Below, piece after piece: positions 10,382-19,198 of a stretch of 64,000 bases of DNA (its first letter is position 1; every line of letters starts with the position of its first letter). Origin of the DNA: Winogradskyella psychrotolerans RS-3. Its GTDB lineage: Bacteria; Bacteroidota; Bacteroidia; Flavobacteriales; Flavobacteriaceae. Location of the stretch: assembly GCF_000427335.1 (NCBI RefSeq), contig NZ_ATMR01000037.1:28410-92409 (forward strand), given 5' to 3'. The position numbers and the translations under genes are program-made. The notes under the pieces are model-generated. The model saw only the letters and a program-made list of their open reading frames with translations, was not told the DNA's origin and did not search any database.

Positions 10382-10986
10382 TATAAGCGTTCGTTGATTA
10401 TGGTTTTAACGATATCTACAGCAACGGTGTTGTATTTGTTGTTTGGTATAATGATATCAGCGTATTCTTTCATTGGCTCAATAAATTGCTGATGCATGGG
10501 TTTTAATGTCGACTGATAGCGTTGAAGCACTTCGTTGATGTCACGGCCTCGTTCTGTAATATCTCGTCTTAAACGTCGTATTAAACGTTCATCGGAATCC
10601 GCATGTACATATATTTTGATGTCAAAAAGATCTCGGATCTCAGCATGAGATAGTATTAGTATCCCTTCAACAATCATAACTTTCCTTGGTTTTGTAACAA
10701 TAACATCGCCTGTTCGGTTGTGTTTTACAAATGAATATACAGGTTGATTAATACTGTTTCCTGCTCTTAATTCTATGAGATGTTGCTCTAATAATTCAAA
10801 ATCGATAGACCTTGGATGGTCAAAGTTAATTTTAACACGTTCTTCAAAACTTAAATGCGAGGTATCCTTATAATAGGAATCTTGGGATATTACTCCAACT
10901 TCACCTTCAGGTAATTCTTTTAAAATAGTGTTTACGACTGTTGTTTTTCCGCAGCCTGTACCACCTGCAATTCCTATAATAAGCAT
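10381..10986 (-). CDS. udk: uridine kinase
   Basis: Uridine kinase phosphorylates uridine and cytidine for pyrimidine salvage. The 201-residue sequence begins with a P-loop (GIAGGTGCGKTT, residues 5-16). It carries the QDSYYKD substrate segment, the NFDHPRSIDFELL motif, the RRDITERGR lid region and FIEPMKEYADIIIP. All are characteristic of Udk rather than phosphoribulokinase. Length is normal. It is the first gene of the overlapping run leading into the divIC-like and mutase genes. Confidence 0.95.
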   Translation of the reverse strand: MLIIGIAGGTGCGKTTVVNTILKELPEGEVGVISQDSYYKDTSHLSFEERVKINFDHPRSIDFELLEQHLIELRAGNSINQPVYSFVKHNRTGDVIVTKPRKVMIVEGILILSHAEIRDLFDIKIYVHADSDERLIRRLRRDITERGRDINEVLQRYQSTLKPMHQQFIEPMKEYADIIIPNNKYNTVAVDIVKTIINERL

Positions 10987-11044
10987 ATTTAATTTTGATT
11001 TGTTTGAATGCTACAAATTTAATTATTTATGTAGTATAGTTCAT

Positions 11045-11488
11045 TTATAATTCGGAAACTTTCTCGGGTGTTACAAAGTTGTTAATAGCATTTCCCCAGC
11101 TGTTATTGATGTAATTGATAACATCAGCGACTTCTTTATCTGAAAGGCCTAATGGTGCCATTGTACTATTGTAAGTGATGCCGTTTACTACAATTTCGCC
11201 AGACATGCCGTATTTTGCAGCTTTGATGCTTTCGGTTTGGTTTTCTCTTAAAAAATCTGAATCGGCTAGGGGAGGAAACGCCCTAGGCACACCTTCACCG
11301 TTTGGTAAGTGACAAGTGATGCACATATCATTATAGGTAATTTTGCCACGTTCAATGCTTGCTGTAAGTTTAGGATTGTCTTGACTTACGGTATTATAAT
11401 TTTGAGCTATTGTATTCGTTTTTTTAGTGTTTGAATTACATGATACAACAGTTAGCATCAAAATTCCGAGAATAATTATGTTTTTCAT
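11045..11488 (-). CDS. c-type cytochrome, lipoprotein
   Basis: The 147-residue protein has a lipoprotein signal peptide (lipobox VVSCN, Cys near residue 17) and a single class-I cytochrome c domain. The heme motif is CITCH, followed by LPNGEGVPRAFPPLADSDFL and a distal Met ligand candidate in the MAPLG segment. Its start overlaps the stop of the sugar-dehydrogenase-like gene by four bases. The two are therefore co-translated, and the cytochrome plausibly accepts electrons from that partner. Confidence 0.9.
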   Translation of the reverse strand: MKNIIILGILMLTVVSCNSNTKKTNTIAQNYNTVSQDNPKLTASIERGKITYNDMCITCHLPNGEGVPRAFPPLADSDFLRENQTESIKAAKYGMSGEIVVNGITYNSTMAPLGLSDKEVADVINYINNSWGNAINNFVTPEKVSEL

Positions 11489-12585
11489 TTTCTTATCAAT
11501 TTTACAATTCCTAAATTTTCTATAGCTACGTAAATGAAGCCATCAGGACCTTGCTCTACGCATCTTACGCGTCCTAATCCATCTAGCAAGCGTTCTTCTT
11601 TTATTACCTTATTATCTTTGAGAGTACACATGTCTAAATATTGAAATTTTAGGGAGCCTACGAGTAGGTTTCCATCCCAATCACCATACTTGTCACTTTT
11701 AATAAACGCCATTCCACTTGGTGCAATAGAAGGATCCCAATAGTGAATTGGCTGTTCCATGCCTTCTTTTTCGGTAATATCGGTAAATTTTGTACCAATA
11801 TAATTGACTCCGTAACTAATTACAGGCCAACCGTAATTTTTGCCAGCTTTGATAATGTTTATTTCGTCACCACCTTTTGGGCCATGTTCGTGAGTCCATA
11901 TTTGTCTTGAATCTGGGTGAATTGTCATGCCTTGAGGATTTCTGTGGCCATAAGAATAAATAGCTGTTTTTGCTTCAGATTCATTAATAAAGGGATTGTC
12001 TTCTGGGATAGAGCCATCATCATTAAGACGGTAAATTTTTCCACCATCTCTAGTGATATCTTGTGGGTTTTCATCTCTATTTCCTCGGTCTCCGACGGAA
12101 AAGTATAAATAACCATCATCGTCAAAAGCTAAACGAGAGCCAAAATGTTGACCTTTGGTAGTGTCGGGTGAAGCCTTATATAAAACTTGTAAATTAGTTA
12201 AGGTATTGTCTTTTAGTTGCGCTCTTGCTATAGTTGTATTTCCACCTGAATCATCACCTTCAGAGGAGGCATAAGAAAAATATACCCAACCATTTTTATC
12301 GTAATTAGGGTGTAGAATAACATCCAATAAACCGCCTTGCCCACGAACATAGATTTCTGGCAGTCCGGAAATACTTGTTTTTGTTCCATTCTTAAAATGA
12401 ATAAGCTCACCTGATTTTTCGGTAATTAACATCGAATTATCAGGAAGAAATGCAAAACCCCAAGGAATATTAAGGTCTGAAACTATAACTTCGTGTGTGT
12501 TTTCTAAATTTTTAGGATTTTGATCTTGTGCACAAGCTAGTGTGCTAGAGAGGATTAATCCGATAATGATAGTTTTCGTATCCAT
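11485..12585 (-). CDS. PQQ-dependent sugar dehydrogenase (glucose/sorbosone dehydrogenase family)
   Basis: The 366-residue exported protein has a signal peptide ending in a Cys (STLACAQDQ), so it is probably a lipoprotein. It carries the beta-propeller of soluble glucose dehydrogenase/aldose-sugar dehydrogenases: PWGFAFLPD, KSGELIHF, GQGGLLDV, SVGDRGNRDENPQD, YGHRNPQGM and HGPKGGDEIN. The catalytic His and PQQ-binding Arg of the family probably lie in the GHRNPQG segment and its neighbours. Substrate is not predictable, and cofactor use is inferred from the family. The downstream cytochrome c gene overlaps it by four bases, supporting an electron-transfer pair. Confidence 0.88.
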   Translation of the reverse strand: MDTKTIIIGLILSSTLACAQDQNPKNLENTHEVIVSDLNIPWGFAFLPDNSMLITEKSGELIHFKNGTKTSISGLPEIYVRGQGGLLDVILHPNYDKNGWVYFSYASSEGDDSGGNTTIARAQLKDNTLTNLQVLYKASPDTTKGQHFGSRLAFDDDGYLYFSVGDRGNRDENPQDITRDGGKIYRLNDDGSIPEDNPFINESEAKTAIYSYGHRNPQGMTIHPDSRQIWTHEHGPKGGDEINIIKAGKNYGWPVISYGVNYIGTKFTDITEKEGMEQPIHYWDPSIAPSGMAFIKSDKYGDWDGNLLVGSLKFQYLDMCTLKDNKVIKEERLLDGLGRVRCVEQGPDGFIYVAIENLGIVKLIRK

Positions 12586-12689
12586 AGATTATTGTCTAAA
12601 AAAGATTAAGAGTTTAAAGTTAGACAATTGTTGTTGGATTGTAAAGAAAAATTATATATTTGCAGTCCGAAATAGGGAAACCAAAATTC

Positions 12690-12763
12690 GGGGTGTAGCG
12701 TAGCCCGGTTATCGCGCCACGTTTGGGACGTGGAGGCCGCAGGTTCGAATCCTGCCACCCCGA
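12690..12763 (+). tRNA. tRNA-Pro (anticodon UGG)
   Basis: The cloverleaf folds by eye. The acceptor stem is CGGGGTG with CACCCCG (12690-12696 and 12756-12762), and the discriminator A is at 12763. The anticodon stem CCACG/CGTGG encloses the loop TTTGGGA, giving anticodon TGG. The T arm is GCAGG-TTCGAAT-CCTGC (12739-12755). CCA is not encoded. It is the only plus-strand gene in the first 23 kb and is followed by its own terminator. Confidence 0.97.
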
Positions 12764-12784
12764 CTACTTTATCCCAAATAAAGA

Positions 12785-12819
12785 AACTCTGTAAGTCTAA
12801 AGATTTACAGAGTTTTTTG
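12785..12819 (+). terminator. rho-independent terminator after tRNA-Pro
   Basis: An inverted repeat AACTCTGTAA (12785-12794) and TTACAGAGTT (12805-12814) is followed by a T run. It lies 22 bp beyond the tRNA 3' end. Confidence 0.85.
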
Positions 12820-12885
12820 TTTTTAATTATGATTATAAGTTGTTGATTATTAATGAATAATCTACTTGTAATCAATACGTTTTTA

Positions 12886-12926
12886 TATAAAAAAAATGCT
12901 TTCCAAAGTAAAAAGGAAAGCATTTT
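12886..12926 (-). terminator. rho-independent terminator of the cobalamin-uptake operon
   Basis: The stem AAAATGCTTTCC (12893-12904) pairs with GGAAAGCATTTT (12915-12926). On the minus strand it is followed by T residues. It lies 13 bp beyond the stop of the last gene of the B12 operon. Confidence 0.8.
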
Positions 12927-12938
12927 ATAAACTATCTA

Positions 12939-13913
12939 CTAGTTTTTAATGAGTCGATGTTGACTTATTTTTCCATTTAGTGCAATTCTAACTAGGTAAA
13001 TACCACTTTTAAGCTCTGATATTTCAATAGCATTATTAGAATCAACTTTTTCTGAAATTACCAATTTACCAAGGATGTCATAAATACTTACATCAACTTT
13101 TTCAGTAGAATTGATGTGTAATTCATTTGAAGCAGGATTAGGATAAATAGAGATCGCTAGATATTCTTCATTATCTATACTTAATGATTGCTGATTGATA
13201 ACTCCGATGCCATCCAAATCAAACCCACTAGAATAAAAAGGGGTTGAAAAAGGATCATTAATAGCGTTGCCAAAACTATCATATCTGGCATAAGCTGGAT
13301 CAATACTTCCGACAACATCAATTATCTTGATGTGCGTAATATTATTTTTGTTTAATAAAGCATCCTCTTCTAAGTCTGATAAATTAAAAGGTGTTCCGAA
13401 TAACCCTTTGTATTTTCCTGCGAGGTTGTTGATATATGTAGGATCAATAGTTCCAAACCCACCAACTTGTGTTTCTGTTTGCGTTTCGCTATGAGACGGA
13501 AACCTAAAATAATTCACACCATCAGAACTCACTTCAACAAAGGCTAATTCTAAAAAAGTAGCACTAAAACTATTTTCAAAAACAGCAAAGTCAAAACCAT
13601 CACCATCGGTAATTGGTGTCTCAAAGGTTAAGGTGGCTTCACCAGCATCTCCTAAGCTTACCACGCTATTGGTTGCGGGCCCTAGAGCGTCTTCAGCAGT
13701 TCCATACGTCGCATAGTTGCTACCCTCATGTTCAAATGTAGGGTTAGAAATATCAACATGTCCGCGTTGTACTTCTATGCCAGTTGCCCAAGCTACAAAA
13801 ACAGGACTATCAGCAGAAATAGCAGTAGAACCTGGTTCACCTGCGGCAGGAGCGTAACTTTGGGCTTGTAAAATAAAGCTAGAACACAGAAAGAGAAGAA
13901 CCGTTTTTATCAT
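12939..13913 (-). CDS. T9SS-sorted surface protein of the B12-uptake operon
   Basis: The 324-residue protein has a Sec signal peptide (residues 1-17), a beta-rich body of about 220 residues, and a type A T9SS sorting domain from about residue 250 (YPNPASNELHIN, then SIYDILGKLV and SGIYLVRI). The body contains DGDGFDFAVFENSF and FLELAFVEVSSDGVNYFRFPS, seen in so-called cell-surface proteins next to B12 receptor genes. A direct cobalamin-binding role is only inferred from the neighbours. Its ATG overlaps the stop of the upstream propeller gene by four bases. Confidence 0.8.
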   Translation of the reverse strand: MIKTVLLFLCSSFILQAQSYAPAAGEPGSTAISADSPVFVAWATGIEVQRGHVDISNPTFEHEGSNYATYGTAEDALGPATNSVVSLGDAGEATLTFETPITDGDGFDFAVFENSFSATFLELAFVEVSSDGVNYFRFPSHSETQTETQVGGFGTIDPTYINNLAGKYKGLFGTPFNLSDLEEDALLNKNNITHIKIIDVVGSIDPAYARYDSFGNAINDPFSTPFYSSGFDLDGIGVINQQSLSIDNEEYLAISIYPNPASNELHINSTEKVDVSIYDILGKLVISEKVDSNNAIEISELKSGIYLVRIALNGKISQHRLIKN

Positions 13914-15196
13914 TTCACAATTAGTTTTAGAGTTGTAGTATGTCCTTCCACTTCAACATTAACTAAATACATTCCGGTTTCTATACCTTCTAAAGAGATT
14001 GGTTGCATGTTTGTGTTTTTTACGTCTTTTACTAATTTCCCTGATACATCGTATAGCTTTACAGTAGCATTTTCTGTAAGGTTTAATTCAAAACTTCCTG
14101 ATGCAGGATTAGGAAATAGAGTTGTATTTTCAAAAGCATAGTTATTAACGCTTAGAGTTCCTTCGTTTTTGTAAACTCCATTAGGAAGTGGTCCTACGGT
14201 GTATTGTGTTAGTAAAAGTCCGCTTTCGTCATATACAAATACTTTTCCTGGGCTTACATAATCTATAGCATCTAATAAATAGAGCTTGTCGTCAACCTTG
14301 TCAAAACCATAAGTGAGTTGTGCGTCACTCGTTGTATTAAAGGCAACTGTTGGAAGTGTTGTATCGGTTGTAGCCATTTTATAAATATCTCCATTTAAAA
14401 CATAGTATAAATCAGTAGCATCTAATGCTAAAAAACTTGGGTGCTCTGACGTTTGAAAATCAATGGTAACATGGTTTTGATAATCTGATAAATCTATTTT
14501 GTGAATACTACCTAAAGTTTCATCACCTGTCCAAGCTTGTTTTCCACTAGCAAGTACATATAAATAATCATTGTCAACTTTTAATGATGATGGTACGTCG
14601 CCTACAGTGATTGATTCTACAGCACTTGTTGCTATATCAATTACAGAAACAGAATTACCATAACCATAGCCACCTTGGTGCGCCACAAATAATTTTCCGT
14701 TTTTCTGAACAATCTTTTCAGGACCTTCAGCTACAGGAATAGTTTCAGCAATGGTATTTGTTGCTAAATCTATTACAGCAACGTAATCATCAGTTGTATC
14801 TGATGGATCTCCCCAATTAGTCACATAACCATAACCATCATAAAACGCGATATTACGTGGGGCACTTAATTGATCTGTAATGCTAGCCGAAAAAGCAAAA
14901 GTCGTACTGTTCATTACTTTTATTTCGTCACTATAATGAAGGATGACATAAGCAAAATCGCCATAGAAGCCCATTCCTTGTCCTGTATCTCCTAATGTCA
15001 TACTTGGATTTTGAGTCGTGAAAATATCATTTTCTAATGTTCCATTGGCATCAATATGTGAAACGGAAGCCGTATTGGTGCCAAATAAACCTTCGTTTAA
15101 AATAAACAGACCATCAGAGTAGTCTTGAGCGTAGGTTGTCGCAGATAATAAAACAGCGGATAGAATGTAAAGTGTTTTTTTGTAATAGTTTTTCAT
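13910..15196 (-). CDS. BtuG-like (DUF5074/YncE-type) beta-propeller with T9SS sorting tail
   Basis: The 428-residue protein has a Sec signal peptide without lipobox (ending TYAQD), a propeller of about 330 residues, and a C-terminal T9SS type A domain (LFPNPASGSFELN, LYDVSGKLV, TGMYLVNV). The propeller shares GPEKIVQKNGKLFVAHQGG and GYGNSVSVID with the adjacent upstream paralog. In Bacteroides, BtuG is a surface propeller that binds cobalamin with very high affinity and caps the BtuB receptor. That role is inferred here from fold, riboswitch and neighbours. Confidence 0.8.
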   Translation of the reverse strand: MKNYYKKTLYILSAVLLSATTYAQDYSDGLFILNEGLFGTNTASVSHIDANGTLENDIFTTQNPSMTLGDTGQGMGFYGDFAYVILHYSDEIKVMNSTTFAFSASITDQLSAPRNIAFYDGYGYVTNWGDPSDTTDDYVAVIDLATNTIAETIPVAEGPEKIVQKNGKLFVAHQGGYGYGNSVSVIDIATSAVESITVGDVPSSLKVDNDYLYVLASGKQAWTGDETLGSIHKIDLSDYQNHVTIDFQTSEHPSFLALDATDLYYVLNGDIYKMATTDTTLPTVAFNTTSDAQLTYGFDKVDDKLYLLDAIDYVSPGKVFVYDESGLLLTQYTVGPLPNGVYKNEGTLSVNNYAFENTTLFPNPASGSFELNLTENATVKLYDVSGKLVKDVKNTNMQPISLEGIETGMYLVNVEVEGHTTTLKLIVK

Positions 15197-15220
15197 AGTT
15201 TAATGGTTTTTAAATAATTA

Positions 15221-16309
15221 TTATAAGTTGTTGAAATAGAATGCATTCGGAATGATTTGAACTGAGAATTGATTCTGTAAATCGCCATTAAGATTATAAA
15301 TAAATGCTTCTCCATTGGAAACATAATCTTTAGCATCAGCGATATAGATAGCACCTTCGTGCACCTCAAAACCATAAAGAATTTCAACACCATCTGCTGC
15401 TGTTGAAAAAGAAGGGGTTTCTGGAAGTTGAAAACCATTGCTGTCTAAACTGTATACAGCATTATCCATAGTGTAATACAATATTCCATTTTCAAATTCA
15501 AGATGACTAGGATGTTGACCTGCTGAAAAAGTGAGCGCCGTTACACCATTAATGTCAGATAGATTAATCTTAAAAAGTTTGGCTAGAGTTTCATCCCCAG
15601 TCCAAGAGGCTTTACCAGAACAAATGACGTAGAGATATCCGTTGTCTATTACCATGCCATCAGGTACATCTGCTACCGAAATAGTATTTGCTAGACTTTG
15701 TGATGCCACATCAATGACACTTACAGTATTGCCATAGCCATAGCCACCTTTGTGCGTTATGTAAAGTTTATCATTATTCAATAGTATTTTTTCCGGACCT
15801 TCAGCTACCGGAATTGTGGCTTCAATAAGATTTGTATCTAAATTTAAAACTGCGATGTAGTCATCGTTGACGTCATTTGGATCTCCCCAATTAGTTATAT
15901 AGCCTTTGTTGTCGCTAAATTCAATGTATCTTGGGTTAACAATCATATCACTTACTGTAGCGATAAATTCAAACGTATAGCGATTAACAATCTCAATGGT
16001 AGATGAGTTGTTGACTACTAAATAGGCATTGTCACCATTAAAACCCATACTTTGTGCGGTGTCTCCAAGATTCATACTGTTAACTTCAGTATAAATGGAA
16101 TTATAAACGTCTCCTGTTTCTGCAAAAAAAGAAACTGAAGCATTAGAATAGCCATACCCACCTTCATTCAAAATAAATATACCGTCCGTATAATTTCCAG
16201 AGGGTGGTTGTACAGTAATAGGATCGTCTCTGTCATCACTAGTACAGGATGTTATACTTAGTGTCGCTATGATTAAGAGGCTTGCTAATTTGTGAAAATG
16301 GTTTTTCAT
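15221..16309 (-). CDS. BtuG-like (DUF5074/YncE-type) beta-propeller lipoprotein
   Basis: The 362-residue lipoprotein (lipobox SITSCTSDD, Cys about residue 22) is a repeat propeller with FILNEGGYGYSNASVSFF, GPEKILLNNDKLYITHKGG and YGNTVSVID. It has no T9SS tail and would sit on the outer membrane surface by its lipid anchor, possibly with the SDDRDD tract acting as export signal. It follows the receptor gene by 3 bp. It is clearly a tandem paralog of the downstream gene at 13910-15196. It is the best BtuG counterpart in the operon. Confidence 0.82.
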   Translation of the reverse strand: MKNHFHKLASLLIIATLSITSCTSDDRDDPITVQPPSGNYTDGIFILNEGGYGYSNASVSFFAETGDVYNSIYTEVNSMNLGDTAQSMGFNGDNAYLVVNNSSTIEIVNRYTFEFIATVSDMIVNPRYIEFSDNKGYITNWGDPNDVNDDYIAVLNLDTNLIEATIPVAEGPEKILLNNDKLYITHKGGYGYGNTVSVIDVASQSLANTISVADVPDGMVIDNGYLYVICSGKASWTGDETLAKLFKINLSDINGVTALTFSAGQHPSHLEFENGILYYTMDNAVYSLDSNGFQLPETPSFSTAADGVEILYGFEVHEGAIYIADAKDYVSNGEAFIYNLNGDLQNQFSVQIIPNAFYFNNL

Positions 16310-16312
16310 ATT

Positions 16313-18148
16313 TTAAAATTTTAGATGTAAATAGAAGTTGAAATTCCGCCCAGGCATTGGTCGGTTGAGAACGCTTTCGTAAGATTCGTTCCAGAAATTT
16401 AGTATTTGCGCACCTAGTTTATAGTCACGTTTTTTTCCTAATGTGTATTCTGCTCCCAAATTAGCCACCATATAGCTGTCCAAAATATGTTCGGTAGCAT
16501 GGTCGGTAGTTGTAAATACCTCATCATTATTGAGGTATTGGTAATAAGCTGAAATTCTTTTGTAATTGTAACCCACTGAAGACGTGAATTTGTAAAACGG
16601 CACATAAATTAGCTGCTTTCCTGTTTCTTTATTCTCTGAAACCGTGTATGCAAAGGTTGCAGAACCTGTGAATTTATGATTTCCAAATGATTTTTGAAGC
16701 GTAACGACCGATTCTAATCCGTAAATTTCAACCTTATTCGTGTTTTCTGGCCTAAAAATACCTGAACTATCCGGAACCCAACGCAACAAGTTTTCGACAT
16801 AATTATAATAACCAGTTAACGAAATGGATAGGTTTTTAAAGTTGAAATTATTGCTGATTTCACCTTGATAAGAGGTTTCGGGTTTTAAATCCGTATTTCC
16901 AACGCCTTGCCAATACAGATCATTATAAGTCGGGATTCTAAAATTCTTGGACGTGTTAACCTTTAATTGATAAACGTCGGTGAGTTTAGCACTAAAACCT
17001 GCAGAATATAAAAGTGGATTCCCATACTGCTCATTGGTTTCTTGGCGTAATCCTAATTCGTATAGAAAATTTTCTGAAAGCACATGTTTAAAACTCACTA
17101 AAGCAGCAGACAAATTGCGGGTTTCTGAAGCGATATTAGAACCTTGACCATCATTGTGTGTGTAATTAAGTCCAGCGGTAAGTAACATTTTATTAGACAG
17201 AACGTAGTCTAGCCCGTATTTAGCTATGAAACTAGTGACCTTTCCATAGGTATAGAAGTTATTATCAATATTTCCGAAATAACGGTATTCTTCGGTGGTG
17301 CTGGCAACTTTAAGATTGGATTTAAATGCACTAAAATGACTTTCCCATTCTATTAATGAGCGCGTGTTGAAGTCGGTATATTTTGTTTTTAAAGCATTTG
17401 GTGTTGGTACTGAAAAATTCCGTCTACCATCATAAACATTAGCAAAAACTTTAAGTGTGTTATTTAAATTCAATTTTGAAGTCGCTGCAAAACTGACATT
17501 AGTATTGTGGTATTGGCCATTAATATTGATGCGTTCGGTTTTGGGATACGGATAATTATTGTCAGAAGCATTTCTTGTAATACCTAAAAGCATACTGAAT
17601 TTCTTTGAAGAATAATTGGTTTGGTAATCTATTCCGTAGGTATTAAACTCACCATAATTAGCAAAGAGTTCATTATGAAATCCTTTGTTAAAGCCCAATT
17701 CATTTACTAAATTAATAGAGCCTCCAATAGCGCCACTACCATCAGCAACACTAGAACCTCCTGGTTTTATTTCTATTTTGTTATAGCCACGTGTATTAAT
17801 AGTGTTAAAATCAGTTTGACCAGTAGTTTGTGAATTGATGTTAATACCGTTCCAAAGCACTGAGGTTTGCGATGCTGTAGTCCCTCGAAACGACGGAGAA
17901 GAAACCATACCTAAACCATTTTCCTTAAAATAAACAGTACTATTAAAGTTTAGAAAATTGGTTAATGAAGCTTGGTTTTGTTTTAGAACACTGTCTTTAA
18001 CTACAATAACGTTTCTGGTGTAAGTAGAATCTTTAAGTCGATAAGCAATAAGACGTACCTCTCTCAAAGCCGTTATAGAGTCGGTTTGCGAATGAAGCAT
18101 AGAACAAAAACCTATGCAAAACAAAATGGTGCATACAAAATATCTCAT
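16313..18148 (-). CDS. btuB: TonB-dependent receptor, BtuB-like (cobalamin)
   Basis: The 611-residue outer-membrane receptor has a signal peptide (residues 1-20), a plug domain (LTNFLNFNSTVYFKENGLG, PSFRGTTASQTSVLWNGINI, EIKPGGSSVADGSGAIGGSI) and a beta-barrel ending in aromatic FNFYLHLKF. Size and plug suit the BtuB/vitamin B12 class without an N-terminal carboxypeptidase-like extension. The upstream leader contains a cobalamin riboswitch, which is strong evidence for the substrate. It is the first gene of a four-gene operon with two propellers and a T9SS protein. B12 or another corrinoid is the expected ligand. Confidence 0.9.
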   Translation of the reverse strand: MRYFVCTILFCIGFCSMLHSQTDSITALREVRLIAYRLKDSTYTRNVIVVKDSVLKQNQASLTNFLNFNSTVYFKENGLGMVSSPSFRGTTASQTSVLWNGININSQTTGQTDFNTINTRGYNKIEIKPGGSSVADGSGAIGGSINLVNELGFNKGFHNELFANYGEFNTYGIDYQTNYSSKKFSMLLGITRNASDNNYPYPKTERININGQYHNTNVSFAATSKLNLNNTLKVFANVYDGRRNFSVPTPNALKTKYTDFNTRSLIEWESHFSAFKSNLKVASTTEEYRYFGNIDNNFYTYGKVTSFIAKYGLDYVLSNKMLLTAGLNYTHNDGQGSNIASETRNLSAALVSFKHVLSENFLYELGLRQETNEQYGNPLLYSAGFSAKLTDVYQLKVNTSKNFRIPTYNDLYWQGVGNTDLKPETSYQGEISNNFNFKNLSISLTGYYNYVENLLRWVPDSSGIFRPENTNKVEIYGLESVVTLQKSFGNHKFTGSATFAYTVSENKETGKQLIYVPFYKFTSSVGYNYKRISAYYQYLNNDEVFTTTDHATEHILDSYMVANLGAEYTLGKKRDYKLGAQILNFWNESYESVLNRPMPGRNFNFYLHLKF

Positions 18149-18195
18149 AAACCCGATGCCTTTTACCCGAAAGCGGTTGTGTTAATTGTTGGTAA

Positions 18196-18372
18196 AATTG
18201 GCAGGTCTCCTGACTCGTGTCCTACTAATGGTCCTTCCCATTCTAAAAAGAACAGTGGATGTTGAAGATTTTCATTAGAGGCATCCCAAAAAGGGACTAA
18301 ACTTACAGTTGCGGGAACAGTTCAGGATTATTAAGTTAATAACTATTTTACCTGATTCCCTTTTAATTATAT
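18196..18372 (-). promoter_or_regulatory. cobalamin (adenosylcobalamin) riboswitch
   Basis: Read on the minus strand, the leader begins AAAAGGGAATCAGGT. It contains the conserved CCCGCAACTGTAAG core (near 18303-18318) and ends with GTCAGGAGACCTGCC (18201-18215). These are the landmarks of the cobalamin riboswitch class. It lies 48 bp before the BtuB-like receptor start, so high B12 should turn the operon off. The short distance suggests control of translation initiation or a small terminator stem within those 48 bp. I did not compute the fold. Confidence 0.92.
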
Positions 18373-18560
18373 CTATAAAATTATAGACGTAAACCAATAA
18401 AGTGCAAAGGTAGATAATTGTATTCTTATTTAGATGAAAACACCTTCTTATTTAGTGTGAATATTGAAATTGTATGATGATAGATTAAATGCCTTTTTGG
18501 TGGCATTTTTAGATCTCGATTATAATGGGTAAATCGTCGTGAGTAGAAGAATTTTCACAT

Positions 18561-18596
18561 AAAAAAAACAGTGCCAGTATGTGGTTTCTGGCACTG
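18561..18596 (-). terminator. rho-independent terminator downstream of the 18664-19143 lipoprotein gene
   Basis: The stem CAGTGCCAG (18569-18577) pairs with CTGGCACTG (18588-18596) and is followed on the minus strand by eight T residues. It separates the His-rich lipoprotein/TBDR operon from the B12 riboswitch leader. The rest of the gap from 18373 to 18560 and from 18597 to 18663 shows nothing I can name. Confidence 0.88.
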
Positions 18597-18663
18597 CTAA
18601 AAAAACATCAAAAATCTAACCCAATTTTAATGTAATTGTTTATGTCTTTTAATAGGTAAATAT

Positions 18664-19143
18664 CTAATCTATGATTTTGATGTCAACAGAAGTTCTGCTT
18701 TGCCAACCTGTTTCATCGGTTACTGAATATGAGCAATGGTAATCTCCTGTGTCTATATCATCTGGGATAGTAATACTGATGTTAATCTCATAAGTTGTTA
18801 ATCCTCCTTCGATTTCGAAATTTTCCATGTATATGAATGGATTTACGGCTCCTTTTAAAGATTCTAAATCACAAGTCTCTCCTTGGTCATCATGAGTATG
18901 GTGATCAAAATTATGGTGAAGGTCTAAGCTATATGAAGCCACTACTTTGTTGTCTGCGACCTGTGCTTTAAAGATATAAGTTTCCCCTTTTAGGAGTTGT
19001 TCGCAAGCTTGCGGAAAACCTTCAGCGTAATTAATACTTATAGTAGGCTTTTCTTCATCAATAGTATTACTGTCGTCGCTAGAACATGAAGTAAAAAGTA
19101 CTATCACTAAGATTAGATTAAAATATTTGGCAATCCATTTCAT
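18664..19143 (-). CDS. His-rich DUF4625-like lipoprotein
   Basis: The 159-residue lipoprotein (LFTSCSSDDS, Cys about residue 20) has a single Ig-like domain. Its central strand region is very His/Asp rich (LDLHHNFDHHTHDDQG), followed by a Cys, and it ends GDYHCSYSVTDETGW. It resembles the DUF4625 family seen beside metal-type TonB receptors. The clustered His residues suggest transition-metal binding, plausibly zinc given the Fur-family regulator nearby. It follows the two-domain paralog by 55 bp and ends at a strong terminator. Confidence 0.75.
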   Translation of the reverse strand: MKWIAKYFNLILVIVLFTSCSSDDSNTIDEEKPTISINYAEGFPQACEQLLKGETYIFKAQVADNKVVASYSLDLHHNFDHHTHDDQGETCDLESLKGAVNPFIYMENFEIEGGLTTYEINISITIPDDIDTGDYHCSYSVTDETGWQSRTSVDIKIID

Positions 19144-19198
19144 GGTAAAAAGTTTGAAACCGCATAGTATGTGCGATACTATGCGGAATAATTAATGT

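Noticed and set aside
12606..12923. 105-residue minus-strand frame with a VAGFEPAAS motif
   Set aside because: It is antisense to the tRNA-Pro gene and its terminator. This recurrent false protein appears wherever such tRNAs are translated.
15193..15438. 81-residue minus-strand frame
   Set aside because: It lies almost entirely inside the coding sequence of the propeller lipoprotein in another frame and has no family features.
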